From a virus: a DNA stretch of 62,216 nt. Made by a program: the position numbers and the translations under genes. The stretch lies in the IMG/VR virus record IMGVR_UViG_3300028558_000030, positions 1-62,216 of that record; one strand, given 5' to 3'. Positions 33,067-41,086 of the stretch are shown piece by piece; position 1 is the first letter of the stretch; each line of letters opens with the position of its first letter. The notes beneath the pieces are model-generated. The model saw only the letters and a program-made list of their open reading frames with translations. It had not been told where the DNA came from and searched no databases.

Positions 33067-34881
33067 TTATCCGAACCTGGACTCTGATTCAGGAGGAGGA
33101 GCTTCGTTCTTCTTCAACTTGAGGTACTCAGCAATCTTCTGAGCAACGTCAGTCTCCTCTACCAACTTCCTGCCAACCTCACCGTAGATACCTCGTAGTA
33201 CCTCGTTGAATGTAGCGTCATTGATAGTGAACATGTCACGTTCAAGCTTCTCCTTGGTGTCCAACGGATCAATGTTGAACATCTCAAGAATAACGTCGAT
33301 GCTGAGACTGCCCTTTTGATAGAGGTTGAACAAGGCGTCGAAAGTGTCTTGCGAGTCTCGTAGGGCCAACCGAGTGAAGCTGAGGCGCGGGTAGAGGACA
33401 ACTTCGTTCCCCCACTCATCCTCCTCAATGAAACCCTTCCTACGAGCCACTGGTTTGAACAAGTACTTCTCAACGTATTCCTGAATCATTTCACGGAATA
33501 ACAGATACCTAGTGTTGAGAACCTCTAGTTTAACACGATCACCAGAGAATGTAGATTCACCGTTGAGTAGGGACTCAGTCACCCCAAGGCCAGCGAACAG
33601 CTGCTTGTCCGTGATCTCGTATTCCGTCGAGAGGTCCAACAGACGGTCCCGGGCTCCGATGTCTTCCCAATGAACCTCGTAGTTCGTAATGATGCTGTAG
33701 TCAGGATCGACCAAGGCAAGATCGACCTGCTCACGCAAGTCTTCCACATCCAACTCGGATAACCCCTCACCCCAGATGAGGCGCTTGGGGGTCATCGCGC
33801 GGGTGGCGATGAGGGTCTGAGCTTGGCGAAGCTTCTCTCTATAGTAGAGGGTCCGGAGACATCGATCTAGAATGCTGGCTCCTAGGTCTTCCCCTGCACC
33901 CCTTCGACCTGCCAAGTGGTAGCAGAATGAACCTTCGTCGGGGTCCGTACCCAAGGGGATCAGTTTTCCAGACTCAATGTACTCTCGAACCTCAGCCGGG
34001 ATCTCCTCGACCATCTCTTGGGCACGCTCATCACCTGCCTTAGCCTGAGTGAAGAGAACCTTGTCTCGGTCACTAGGGATCAGTTCGATTCTTGTCTTGT
34101 CGGTGAAAGAGAAGGTCGTGAGCTTGACCTGGTCGATGGGGAGTATGACCAGCTTGGTCCACCCCTTATAGTGCTTCTGGTAGTAAGCCAGGTCACGCTC
34201 CTCATGATCATCATAGGGCTCGACTGACTCTTCTTCAGTCTCCGTACCAGTACCATCCTCATTAAGGATAGCTTGCGGGCGGCGCTCAACTCGATTCCCA
34301 ACATCGACTGGAATGTCAACAGATCCATCCTCGGCGAACAGGAACACGTTTCCATCCAGCCAATAGTGATGGACAGCTGTGATCAACCTCTTGAAGAGAT
34401 CAACCTTGTCACACATACGCTCGAAGAAATCTAGGATGTACTTTCCGTAATTGTCAGCACTCTTGAAGCCCTCGGGGCAATGCAGGGGCCTGGGAGTAGC
34501 CAGCCTGACCTTAGAGAGTGGAAGTTCGGTATGGATGTCGATAGCTTGACCAACAAGAGGGTCAGCATTGTAGAAGTGGCGATATATCTCCCTCTTCTCA
34601 CGAAGAGACTGAGGTAACTCGAGAAAGTCTGTTGATAACTGAGGTGAGAAGAACGAACTGTTGCCTGAAAGAGAGGTATTAGTACCAGCGCCAGTTGGTA
34701 CAGGGCCCCCATAGTTCCCCGCACCACTCATATTAGAGGTACGGATCCGCCGCGCGAGTCGCTCTTTCTCGGTCAAGTTGGTAAACTTACCCTTCGCAGC
34801 ATAAGGAGCATACTGTCTGCTCGTAGAGGTCCACGGAGTGGAGAACCCACTCGTAGGGACGTTAGTAAATCTAGCCGCCAT
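33067..34881 (-). CDS. Portal protein
   Basis: The 604-residue protein has portal features: a disordered N-terminus, then EKREIYRHFYNADPLVGQ and AIDIHTELPLSKVRL, a wing/clip region, and a later segment LFAGLGVTESLLNGESTFS followed by helices (EVLNTRYLLFREMIQEYVE) that form the stem and crown. Portals form a 12-subunit ring at one vertex for DNA entry. The ATG overlaps the preceding stop as TAATG. Neighbouring terminase and protease genes agree. Confidence 0.9.
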   Translation of the reverse strand: MAARFTNVPTSGFSTPWTSTSRQYAPYAAKGKFTNLTEKERLARRIRTSNMSGAGNYGGPVPTGAGTNTSLSGNSSFFSPQLSTDFLELPQSLREKREIYRHFYNADPLVGQAIDIHTELPLSKVRLATPRPLHCPEGFKSADNYGKYILDFFERMCDKVDLFKRLITAVHHYWLDGNVFLFAEDGSVDIPVDVGNRVERRPQAILNEDGTGTETEEESVEPYDDHEERDLAYYQKHYKGWTKLVILPIDQVKLTTFSFTDKTRIELIPSDRDKVLFTQAKAGDERAQEMVEEIPAEVREYIESGKLIPLGTDPDEGSFCYHLAGRRGAGEDLGASILDRCLRTLYYREKLRQAQTLIATRAMTPKRLIWGEGLSELDVEDLREQVDLALVDPDYSIITNYEVHWEDIGARDRLLDLSTEYEITDKQLFAGLGVTESLLNGESTFSGDRVKLEVLNTRYLLFREMIQEYVEKYLFKPVARRKGFIEEDEWGNEVVLYPRLSFTRLALRDSQDTFDALFNLYQKGSLSIDVILEMFNIDPLDTKEKLERDMFTINDATFNEVLRGIYGEVGRKLVEETDVAQKIAEYLKLKKNEAPPPESESRFG

Positions 34882-35405
34882 TAGGGTGACTCCTCGCCAT
34901 ACAAATCATCGATGTCTGAAGCTGTTGTCTCCGATAGGCCCTGACTAACTAGGTCGACTTCTTCAGTGGTCATTGGAGGTATCCCATAAAGGGCTTCCAA
35001 CGGGTCCCTAGGCGCCGATGCCTTCTTCTGCTTGTCAGCCTCAATCTTAGACAAACGTTGAGCCTCGACTTGCTTCTGTCGGTTCCGGTCTTCTGTATCG
35101 CGAGCAACTACTGTAAGAATTCTATTTTCAAGGCCTGCAGTTCGACGAGCAGCTTGAAAGACCATCCCTGAGAAGCGTTTTCCAGAGTTGGCAATTGAGA
35201 TGTATGAATAGGACGCCTCATCAGCCACGTGCCGAGCCTTGGAGTACAAAGTTGCGTAGATCTCGTTCAACTTTCCAGAGTGATCCACTATCAAGTCACG
35301 AACTCGAACTGCTTCTTCACATAGCTCGTTAATATTCATCTGATCCAGGGACTTCCTGAACCGATAGACCTCTTGCGGCTTGGGTTTTAGTTCGTTGTCA
35401 GCCAT
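34881..35405 (-). CDS. Helical protein encoded before the portal
   Basis: The product (about 174 residues) is helical, with a long charged region (DTEDRNRQKQVEAQRLSKI) and an acidic end (SDIDDLYGEESP). ATG at 35405 overlaps the preceding stop as TGATG and is preferred over the GTG just upstream. Its position before the portal gene suggests a portal-associated or head-assembly role. No family recognised. Confidence 0.65.
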   Translation of the reverse strand: MADNELKPKPQEVYRFRKSLDQMNINELCEEAVRVRDLIVDHSGKLNEIYATLYSKARHVADEASYSYISIANSGKRFSGMVFQAARRTAGLENRILTVVARDTEDRNRQKQVEAQRLSKIEADKQKKASAPRDPLEALYGIPPMTTEEVDLVSQGLSETTASDIDDLYGEESP

Positions 35406-35923
35406 CACATTGACGTTTGGATACCAAGGAAGTTGTTGTTCACTGATTTAGGAACTTGGGCGACGAACCCGGTGAAGAATGCTGGTGCCAATAGGTCACC
35501 GGAGATGGTGAGTTCATCCTCCTTGGTCCACAAACCTCTTTTTGATAAGTAAAGTATATCGTTGGCCTGGTAGACCAGAGGAACGTAGGGTCCGCCTAGT
35601 AATCTAGAGGAATATGTATAGCGTTCGTAGCTAGTGGTAGCCATCAGGCACCCACCAGACAACATAATGGCATACTGATAGACCAACTGTTGCTGAGTCA
35701 TTGCAGTAAATTGATCTGCCGACTCATCAGAACCCCAAATCAGGAAACCACCGTATAGACCACTTGAGAATGTCACCATTCTCTCATCAGTAGTGGAGTC
35801 CACCCATTGAACTCCTTGCCCTCCAGACCACCCAAGACTGAGCATGTCCGGAGATACAATAACAGGTTGAGTGTCCCCCTTGAAGAACACAACGCAATCT
35901 CTAGAGCGGATGATCTCGGGCAT
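35405..35923 (-). CDS. Virion-type paralogue 3 of a tandem triplet
   Basis: This is the last and most diverged of three related genes. All share RDCxxxxKGD near the N-terminus, QGWxGGQxVxWV, WGSxExxDQFTAMT, and a later YTYxSR segment followed by a GxWTxEDE motif. It is 172 residues and lacks the DPRRPNTYF segment found in the other two. The fold is probably beta-rich. Location between topoisomerase and portal suggests a head or packaging-vertex component. No named family recognised. Confidence 0.7.
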   Translation of the reverse strand: MPEIIRSRDCVVFFKGDTQPVIVSPDMLSLGWSGGQGVQWVDSTTDERMVTFSSGLYGGFLIWGSDESADQFTAMTQQQLVYQYAIMLSGGCLMATTSYERYTYSSRLLGGPYVPLVYQANDILYLSKRGLWTKEDELTISGDLLAPAFFTGFVAQVPKSVNNNFLGIQTSM

Positions 35924-35929
35924 GGGGTC

Positions 35930-36460
35930 TCAAATTGAAGTCTGGATTACGATGTAGTTACTGTTCTCAGGAGCTGGGGCTTGAACCACGTTTCCTATGA
36001 AGTAGGTGTTGGGGCGGCGCGGGTCGAGCGGAGCCTGACTCCACTCATCCTCATTGGTCCAGTACCCTCGACGTGAGAACAATACCCTTTGCCCTACCGT
36101 GTAGATGATAGGTACCAGAGGCCCGCTCTGACGCGAGGCGTAGGTATACTGCTCGAAGGCGATGGTTGCTATGACCCAACCACCGGCGCAGAACGTCCCG
36201 TACCCGTAAAGGGGTTGAGCCCCTGTCATCGAAGTGAACTGATCTGAGGACTCGTTGGATCCCCAGAGCATGAAGCCACCGTAGATACCATCAGAGAAGG
36301 TTACAATGAACTCGTCTTGGTCTGAATCAACCCACTTGACTCCCTGCCCACCAACCCAGCCCTGAGTAGCCATGTTCTGAGACACGGAGACAGTATAGGA
36401 ATCGCCCTTGAACAAGACGTAGCAATCACGAGTCCTTGGGAATTCTTGGATGAAGGTCAA
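35930..36460 (-). CDS. Virion-type paralogue 2 of a tandem triplet
   Basis: This copy (176 residues) starts with TTG at 36460, which overlaps the TGA of the preceding gene, with AGGTG five bases upstream. It contains RDCYVLFKGDSYTV, VGGQGVKWVDSDQDEF, LWGSNESSDQFTSMT and DPRRPNTYFIG. It is closest to the paralogue at 36457-36993, with stretches of identical nucleotides, so the duplication is recent or maintained by gene conversion. The function is unknown. Confidence 0.72.
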   Translation of the reverse strand: MTFIQEFPRTRDCYVLFKGDSYTVSVSQNMATQGWVGGQGVKWVDSDQDEFIVTFSDGIYGGFMLWGSNESSDQFTSMTGAQPLYGYGTFCAGGWVIATIAFEQYTYASRQSGPLVPIIYTVGQRVLFSRRGYWTNEDEWSQAPLDPRRPNTYFIGNVVQAPAPENSNYIVIQTSI

Positions 36461-36993
36461 ATTGACACCTGAATCCCCATGTAGTAATTAGTCAGAGCTG
36501 TAGGGGCTTGAGTTACGAACCCAATAAAATAAGTGTTGGGGCGGCGCGGGTCGAGCGAGAGGGTCCACTCGTCTTCCTTGGTCCAGTAACCCCTCAAGGA
36601 GAACAGAAGACGATCGCTAGCATGGTATACGATAGGTACTAAAGGCCCACTCTGACGCGAGGCGTAAGTATACTGCTCGAAGGAGGTGGTTAGAATATGC
36701 CAGCCGCCAGCCCCTACAGTCCCAAACCTGTAGTAGGGCTGATTCTCAGTCATAGCTGTAAATTGATCTGAGGACTCATTTGAACCCCAGAGCATGAAAC
36801 CAGCATAATAACCATTAGACTGAGTTACTACGAACTCATCGAGGGTCGACGCTACCCACTGCACAGCCTGACCGCCCTTCCACCCTTGGGTAGCTAGGAC
36901 GCTATCAACCGTCACAGGATAGGCATCACCCTTAACAAGGATGATACAATCCCGGTCCCGAATGGGCTCGTTGCTGACGAGCTGCTCAGGCAT
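36457..36993 (-). CDS. Virion-type paralogue 1 of a tandem triplet
   Basis: First of three related genes, 178 residues, with RDCIILVKGDAYPVT, GWKGGQAVQWV, LWGSNESSDQFTAMT and GYWTKEDEWTLSLDPRRP. AGGAG lies eight bases before the ATG, so it is the likely entry point for ribosomes for the triplet. Tandem paralogues may build mixed rings or surface arrays of the virion. The family is not one I can name. Confidence 0.72.
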   Translation of the reverse strand: MPEQLVSNEPIRDRDCIILVKGDAYPVTVDSVLATQGWKGGQAVQWVASTLDEFVVTQSNGYYAGFMLWGSNESSDQFTAMTENQPYYRFGTVGAGGWHILTTSFEQYTYASRQSGPLVPIVYHASDRLLFSLRGYWTKEDEWTLSLDPRRPNTYFIGFVTQAPTALTNYYMGIQVSI

Positions 36994-38042
36994 TAGATGG
37001 TCTCCTGCTTCTTCTTGCGATTAGGTAACTGAGCCCAAGCGGACACGATGTCCTCAAGCAGCTTGTTGTTTTTCATATCGCCATTCATGAAGCCTTCCCA
37101 AGAACCACCCTTCTGCCTAAACACCAAACGGATCGACTCAAAATCAATATCCTCAGTAATGAAGTCCTCGCCTAAGAGGTGATCCACTAGTTGACGAATG
37201 ATTCGGTGAGAGAAGATCAGAGGTGGGTTAGTTTCTGGGTCAAGACCTGCAGCCTTCTCGTTGAACTTCTCTATTACCGTACCATCCTTCATGTATGCGT
37301 CTTCGAGAGCGGGAACCAAGTACTGACTACGCAAGGTCGAAGCCTCATGCCCTACAGCCTCAGCAGCCCCTTCAAGGGCCTTCTTGAACTCCTTTTTGAG
37401 GATCTCGTCCTTCCTCTTCCTATCACTGGGGAGTTTTGGACCTTTGGATCTAAGAGCCCGTAGTCTCTCTTGCATTTCACGATTAGCGTGAAGACCTCGA
37501 ATGTCTTTCGCTGTGATATTGAAGGAACTCAAGTACTCGTTGACTTCCTTTGATCCAACACCTTCAAAGAGCCCTCCAGTATCCTTCTCGACGGAGTCGT
37601 AGGCTGCCTTGAGCGCGGGCAAGATCTTGGAGTCATCAACAACCTTCTCGTGCTTCACACCAGACTTACCAGTGTACTTGATGACGGCCTTCCCCTTACC
37701 CAAGGATACATGTTGTTTCTGCCATCCAGTAACTCCGAAGTGCCCACGCTCTTCAGCGGAGTCGTCGTTACCAACCCTCTCGTAGGTGTGGTCGATCAGA
37801 GCCACTACAAGTGCGGTCAACTTGGTTTTGGTATCCTTGGACTTTAGGTCCTTCTCAACCTTACTGCGCAGCTTCCCCAGAGAGGACTTGAACTTCTCGA
37901 TTCGATCAGCCTTCTCATTATTCCTCCGTGATACCTGCTGAGGGCTGTAGATGTAGACCGTGTTCCCACTGTCTAGCTTCTTCTTTTCCTGATAGCGAGC
38001 TGCAACACGGAGCGAAGTCTCATCGAGAATGGGATGCCTCAC
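36993..38042 (-). CDS. Type IB DNA topoisomerase
   Basis: All five catalytic residues of poxvirus-type topoisomerase IB occur in order: Arg89 (YERVGN), Lys126 (YTGKSG), Arg182 (DIRGLHANRE), His232 (VGHEAS) and Tyr241 (RSQYLVPAL). These correspond to vaccinia R130, K167, R223, H265 and Y274. Such enzymes nick one DNA strand through a 3'-phosphotyrosine and relax supercoils without ATP. About 108 residues extend beyond the tyrosine, more than in the vaccinia enzyme. The N-terminus has LRVAARYQEKKK, a motif also seen in the protein at 40679-41086. The start is GTG with GGAGGG upstream, overlapping the terminase stop. Confidence 0.85.
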   Translation of the reverse strand: MRHPILDETSLRVAARYQEKKKLDSGNTVYIYSPQQVSRRNNEKADRIEKFKSSLGKLRSKVEKDLKSKDTKTKLTALVVALIDHTYERVGNDDSAEERGHFGVTGWQKQHVSLGKGKAVIKYTGKSGVKHEKVVDDSKILPALKAAYDSVEKDTGGLFEGVGSKEVNEYLSSFNITAKDIRGLHANREMQERLRALRSKGPKLPSDRKRKDEILKKEFKKALEGAAEAVGHEASTLRSQYLVPALEDAYMKDGTVIEKFNEKAAGLDPETNPPLIFSHRIIRQLVDHLLGEDFITEDIDFESIRLVFRQKGGSWEGFMNGDMKNNKLLEDIVSAWAQLPNRKKKQETI

Positions 38043-40045
38043 GGTACCCTCCTAGCCATAGATCTGGTGATCATTCGATCCATGATAACGCCATGCTTTC
38101 GCATGCGCGCCATCCTGTAGTTCTGAGGTGTGGTCTCCCGTTGAAGGGGACGTCGGTCATTATCAAGACTATGCTTGGATACTAGCTTAATGTTAGTGAT
38201 CCTAGATAGAGACAACCATGCCGCTCGAACGAAGGCATCGGACACGTCATCATGGAGCCCTTTGACTTTTGGGGCCTCAACAAGGATCTGATTCTTTGCT
38301 CGTTGAGTTGCTTGGAGCCCAAGAACCTCATTGATGAAAGGTGAGTGCTTACCACCTTCAGTCGACGTAGGGAGCGGGTAGTCGTAAAGGTCCAACTTAT
38401 GATCAAACATCAAAAGTTTGACCGCCTGAAACATACGACTCTTCTCATCTTGAGTGAAGAACTCACTGCGGAACTGCTTCAAACCCCTCTTGTGGAGGGA
38501 CTGCTCCAGTGGCAACCCATTCCAACGGTCAAACAAGCCATCCGTAATGTAGAACTTCTTGCAAAGGGCGAATATCCAATCCGCGATTGAGTCAAAGTCC
38601 AACCGATCCACAGTTTCGAGGATCTTGGCGTAATCAATCAGAGGTGAGGTAAGGTGTGGATTGCTTTCATTCCAGGGTATTCCAGCATACCAAACCTCAT
38701 GGTAGTCTTGAACTACCCTATCACCATCGGCATGAGTGATGAAGACTGCTGTACCGTCACCGATGAGTCCAACGTCGATCCCCATCTGATGAGGGCTCCG
38801 AGGACGACCAGAGAAGATAGGCTTGCGCTCGGGCTTGATACACGCCAACAAGTCTTCCTCGCGCTCAACCCAACCACGAACACGGTCTGAGAATTGAGCT
38901 CCATACTCTGTCATGAAAACAGCAGGGTCCTCATGAAACTTCTCTCGAAGAAAGGTTGGATCACAATCTCGAAAGACTTCCCAAGTTGGGGCCTGAATCG
39001 CCAACAGGTTCTCTGACCCCTCAGCCTTGGACATAGCGAAGTGGAAGAGTTCGTAGAACTTACCGGCTCGGTTCAAAGGAGACGAGATCGATATGATTCG
39101 ACTCTCTACCGGACCTATGGGCTCGTTAGTCTCTGGGTTCTTGTGTGAGAACGCCAAGGCTGACGGGGTGATAGCGTCGTAGATGTCCTTGGCAGAGCTA
39201 ACGCCCTTGTCTTGAAAGTGAGCCAGCTCATCGAGGATGATGACGATGTTACCCGAGCCACGGAGGCCCTTGGACACAGACGCCTTGAAGGTGACTCTGA
39301 GACTGGCCTTACCATTAAAGGAGGTGAACTTTCCGTTTTCGTGCCTGACAGTAGGACCGAACCTCTCGATATCATACGGGGTTCTAAACTGGACGTAGCT
39401 GAGGGTGTTGTTGGCAATGTAAGGCTGAAAGAACTCACACTTTGACATGTGCGAGGTCACATCACTGAATAGGAGTCCCGCCTGATCCTTGTCAGTAGCA
39501 ACCGATATGATCTGGATCCTGTTTCCGTTTGGGAGCCCGTAGTACTCCTGAGGGTTACCTAGGGAGATCAACCGATACAACTCATAGCTGGCAAAAACAG
39601 CTGAGAGGGTTGTCTTGCCCGACCGGCGCCCGATGGCTAGGATCAACTGCCTTCGAATGTGATCCTGCTCACCAATGTTGCAGCGACCCTCACTGAACAG
39701 GTACTTGAGGTACTCTAGCTCTGTGAAGCGGTAGAGTACCTTCGTCTTGAACATGTCGTAGATGACAATAGTCTTTTCTTTGTCATCCAACGGGATGTGG
39801 TAGTACATCTTGACGATGAACCGCTGTACCGGATACAGCTTCATCCCGAGGCCCCAAGAGGACTCAGCATACTGCAAGACGTTGAAGATCTTTACATTAC
39901 GACCATCGTGAGCAGTCTCGCTAAGGGCACCATTCATGGATGCCTCTTGCTGAGCATTCTCTAGTATGCTCTTACCTTGATGCCCAGCACTCCGAATCAG
40001 GTGAGCAATACCTAGAGACTTGGTCTCCTTATCCTTGCTAGCCAC
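38039..40045 (-). CDS. Terminase large subunit
   Basis: The packaging motor is recognised by Walker A GRRSGKTT (about 139-146), Walker B IVIILDELAHF (about 267-277), and the RNase-H-like nuclease domain with MGIDVGLIGDGTAVF (about 412) and a late DDVSDAFVRAAW acidic motif. The 668-residue size fits. The gene starts with GTG at 40045, with GAGGT four bases upstream, and its stop overlaps the topoisomerase start. It translocates DNA into the prohead through the portal and cuts the concatemer. Confidence 0.92.
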   Translation of the reverse strand: MASKDKETKSLGIAHLIRSAGHQGKSILENAQQEASMNGALSETAHDGRNVKIFNVLQYAESSWGLGMKLYPVQRFIVKMYYHIPLDDKEKTIVIYDMFKTKVLYRFTELEYLKYLFSEGRCNIGEQDHIRRQLILAIGRRSGKTTLSAVFASYELYRLISLGNPQEYYGLPNGNRIQIISVATDKDQAGLLFSDVTSHMSKCEFFQPYIANNTLSYVQFRTPYDIERFGPTVRHENGKFTSFNGKASLRVTFKASVSKGLRGSGNIVIILDELAHFQDKGVSSAKDIYDAITPSALAFSHKNPETNEPIGPVESRIISISSPLNRAGKFYELFHFAMSKAEGSENLLAIQAPTWEVFRDCDPTFLREKFHEDPAVFMTEYGAQFSDRVRGWVEREEDLLACIKPERKPIFSGRPRSPHQMGIDVGLIGDGTAVFITHADGDRVVQDYHEVWYAGIPWNESNPHLTSPLIDYAKILETVDRLDFDSIADWIFALCKKFYITDGLFDRWNGLPLEQSLHKRGLKQFRSEFFTQDEKSRMFQAVKLLMFDHKLDLYDYPLPTSTEGGKHSPFINEVLGLQATQRAKNQILVEAPKVKGLHDDVSDAFVRAAWLSLSRITNIKLVSKHSLDNDRRPLQRETTPQNYRMARMRKHGVIMDRMITRSMARRVP

Positions 40046-40047
40046 GA

Positions 40048-40665
40048 TTACCTCAAGTTATTCTGAGCTTCGTCTTCCCAGTTATTCATCTCTGTAGCGA
40101 ACCGATTGAAAAACATGTCGAATAGCTCTGGTGATAGGAGTTCCAGGGCTACCTCACGCATCTTTTCAACCCAGATAGAGAAGATCTTCTGCATCTTCTC
40201 GCTATGGAGGTTAATGGAATCTTGATCGACCTGACGTAGCTTGAGTTCAATCTTGGCGATCTCTTCCAGAGCCTTGACTCTCTTGATAGAGATTGCAGAG
40301 GTGTCCTTACCGTACTTCTCCGATTCAATTCGTTGGAAGTGAAGAGTTGCCGCCTCACGTGCTACGTCAAGCTTGATTCGATGTAGCAGAGCCAAGGTGT
40401 CGCTAGGATTACCTTCGATAAGGCTAACGAGGGGATCAGTATCAATGAACTTCTGCCTCTCGGCAGCCATCAAGGCGTGATACTCCAAGTCTGATCGACC
40501 TGGACGCCTCTCAATCTTACGAGGCCTCCCAGGACCTCTCTTGACGATACCGGTCTCACCTTCAAATGGACCTATATCATGCAAAGGAAGGATTGAAGTA
40601 GCAGCCTCTAAAATCTCCTCATGCGAAGGATCCTCTACATTTGGATTGAGTTCTTCATCTGGCAT
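40048..40665 (-). CDS. AT-hook protein, possible small terminase subunit
   Basis: Residues about 40-58 contain KRGPGRPRKIERRPGR, a classic AT-hook that binds the minor groove of AT-rich DNA. Later residues are helical and amphipathic (VKALEEIAKIELKLRQVDQ), suited to oligomerisation. The gene ends just before the large terminase start. Small terminases are DNA-binding oligomers encoded at this place, so that role is plausible, but the sequence itself does not prove it. Confidence 0.6.
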   Translation of the reverse strand: MPDEELNPNVEDPSHEEILEAATSILPLHDIGPFEGETGIVKRGPGRPRKIERRPGRSDLEYHALMAAERQKFIDTDPLVSLIEGNPSDTLALLHRIKLDVAREAATLHFQRIESEKYGKDTSAISIKRVKALEEIAKIELKLRQVDQDSINLHSEKMQKIFSIWVEKMREVALELLSPELFDMFFNRFATEMNNWEDEAQNNLR

Positions 40666-40678
40666 AAAAGTACCCTAG

Positions 40679-41086
40679 TCATCTAACAGGGTCTGCTCCG
40701 CCGCCACCGTCAGTCCTAATGAGGTACTGGGATAGGTTGCGAACAACATTGTAGCCCTTGTCTTTTTTGATCTGAGTTCTGAGGACCTTCGAGAGGTCTC
40801 TACCTGTTTCAGCCAGATTGAGGACGCTCATCTGGTTAGGGGTCCCTGCAAATGCATCCTCTGGGCGGATGTCACGACGATTGGGCGAGACAGTCTCATC
40901 GATGCCCTCCTCCATGAGTTGACCATGGTCTCTGACAATACCGCGGTCTATTCCCCGTGGTTTATTAACAGGACTAACCATTTCATGGACGTTCTTGCGC
41001 TGTCCAGGTTGCTGTTCAGCTTGCATGAAACGAGCAGCAACCCTCAGGGCCAAGGTATCAAAGGAGATCCGGTCTTGAGGGGTCAT
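40679..41086 (-). CDS. Small late protein with LRVAARF motif
   Basis: The 135-residue product has an N-terminal amphipathic helix LALRVAARFMQAEQ, then an extended polar region (NRRDIRPEDAFAGTPNQMS) and a helical C-terminal part (LSKVLRTQIKKDKG). The N-terminal motif resembles that of the topoisomerase at 36993-38042. Its ATG overlaps the stop of the Cys-repeat gene (ATGA). No family recognised; a head-related role is likely by position. Confidence 0.65.
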   Translation of the reverse strand: MTPQDRISFDTLALRVAARFMQAEQQPGQRKNVHEMVSPVNKPRGIDRGIVRDHGQLMEEGIDETVSPNRRDIRPEDAFAGTPNQMSVLNLAETGRDLSKVLRTQIKKDKGYNVVRNLSQYLIRTDGGGGADPVR

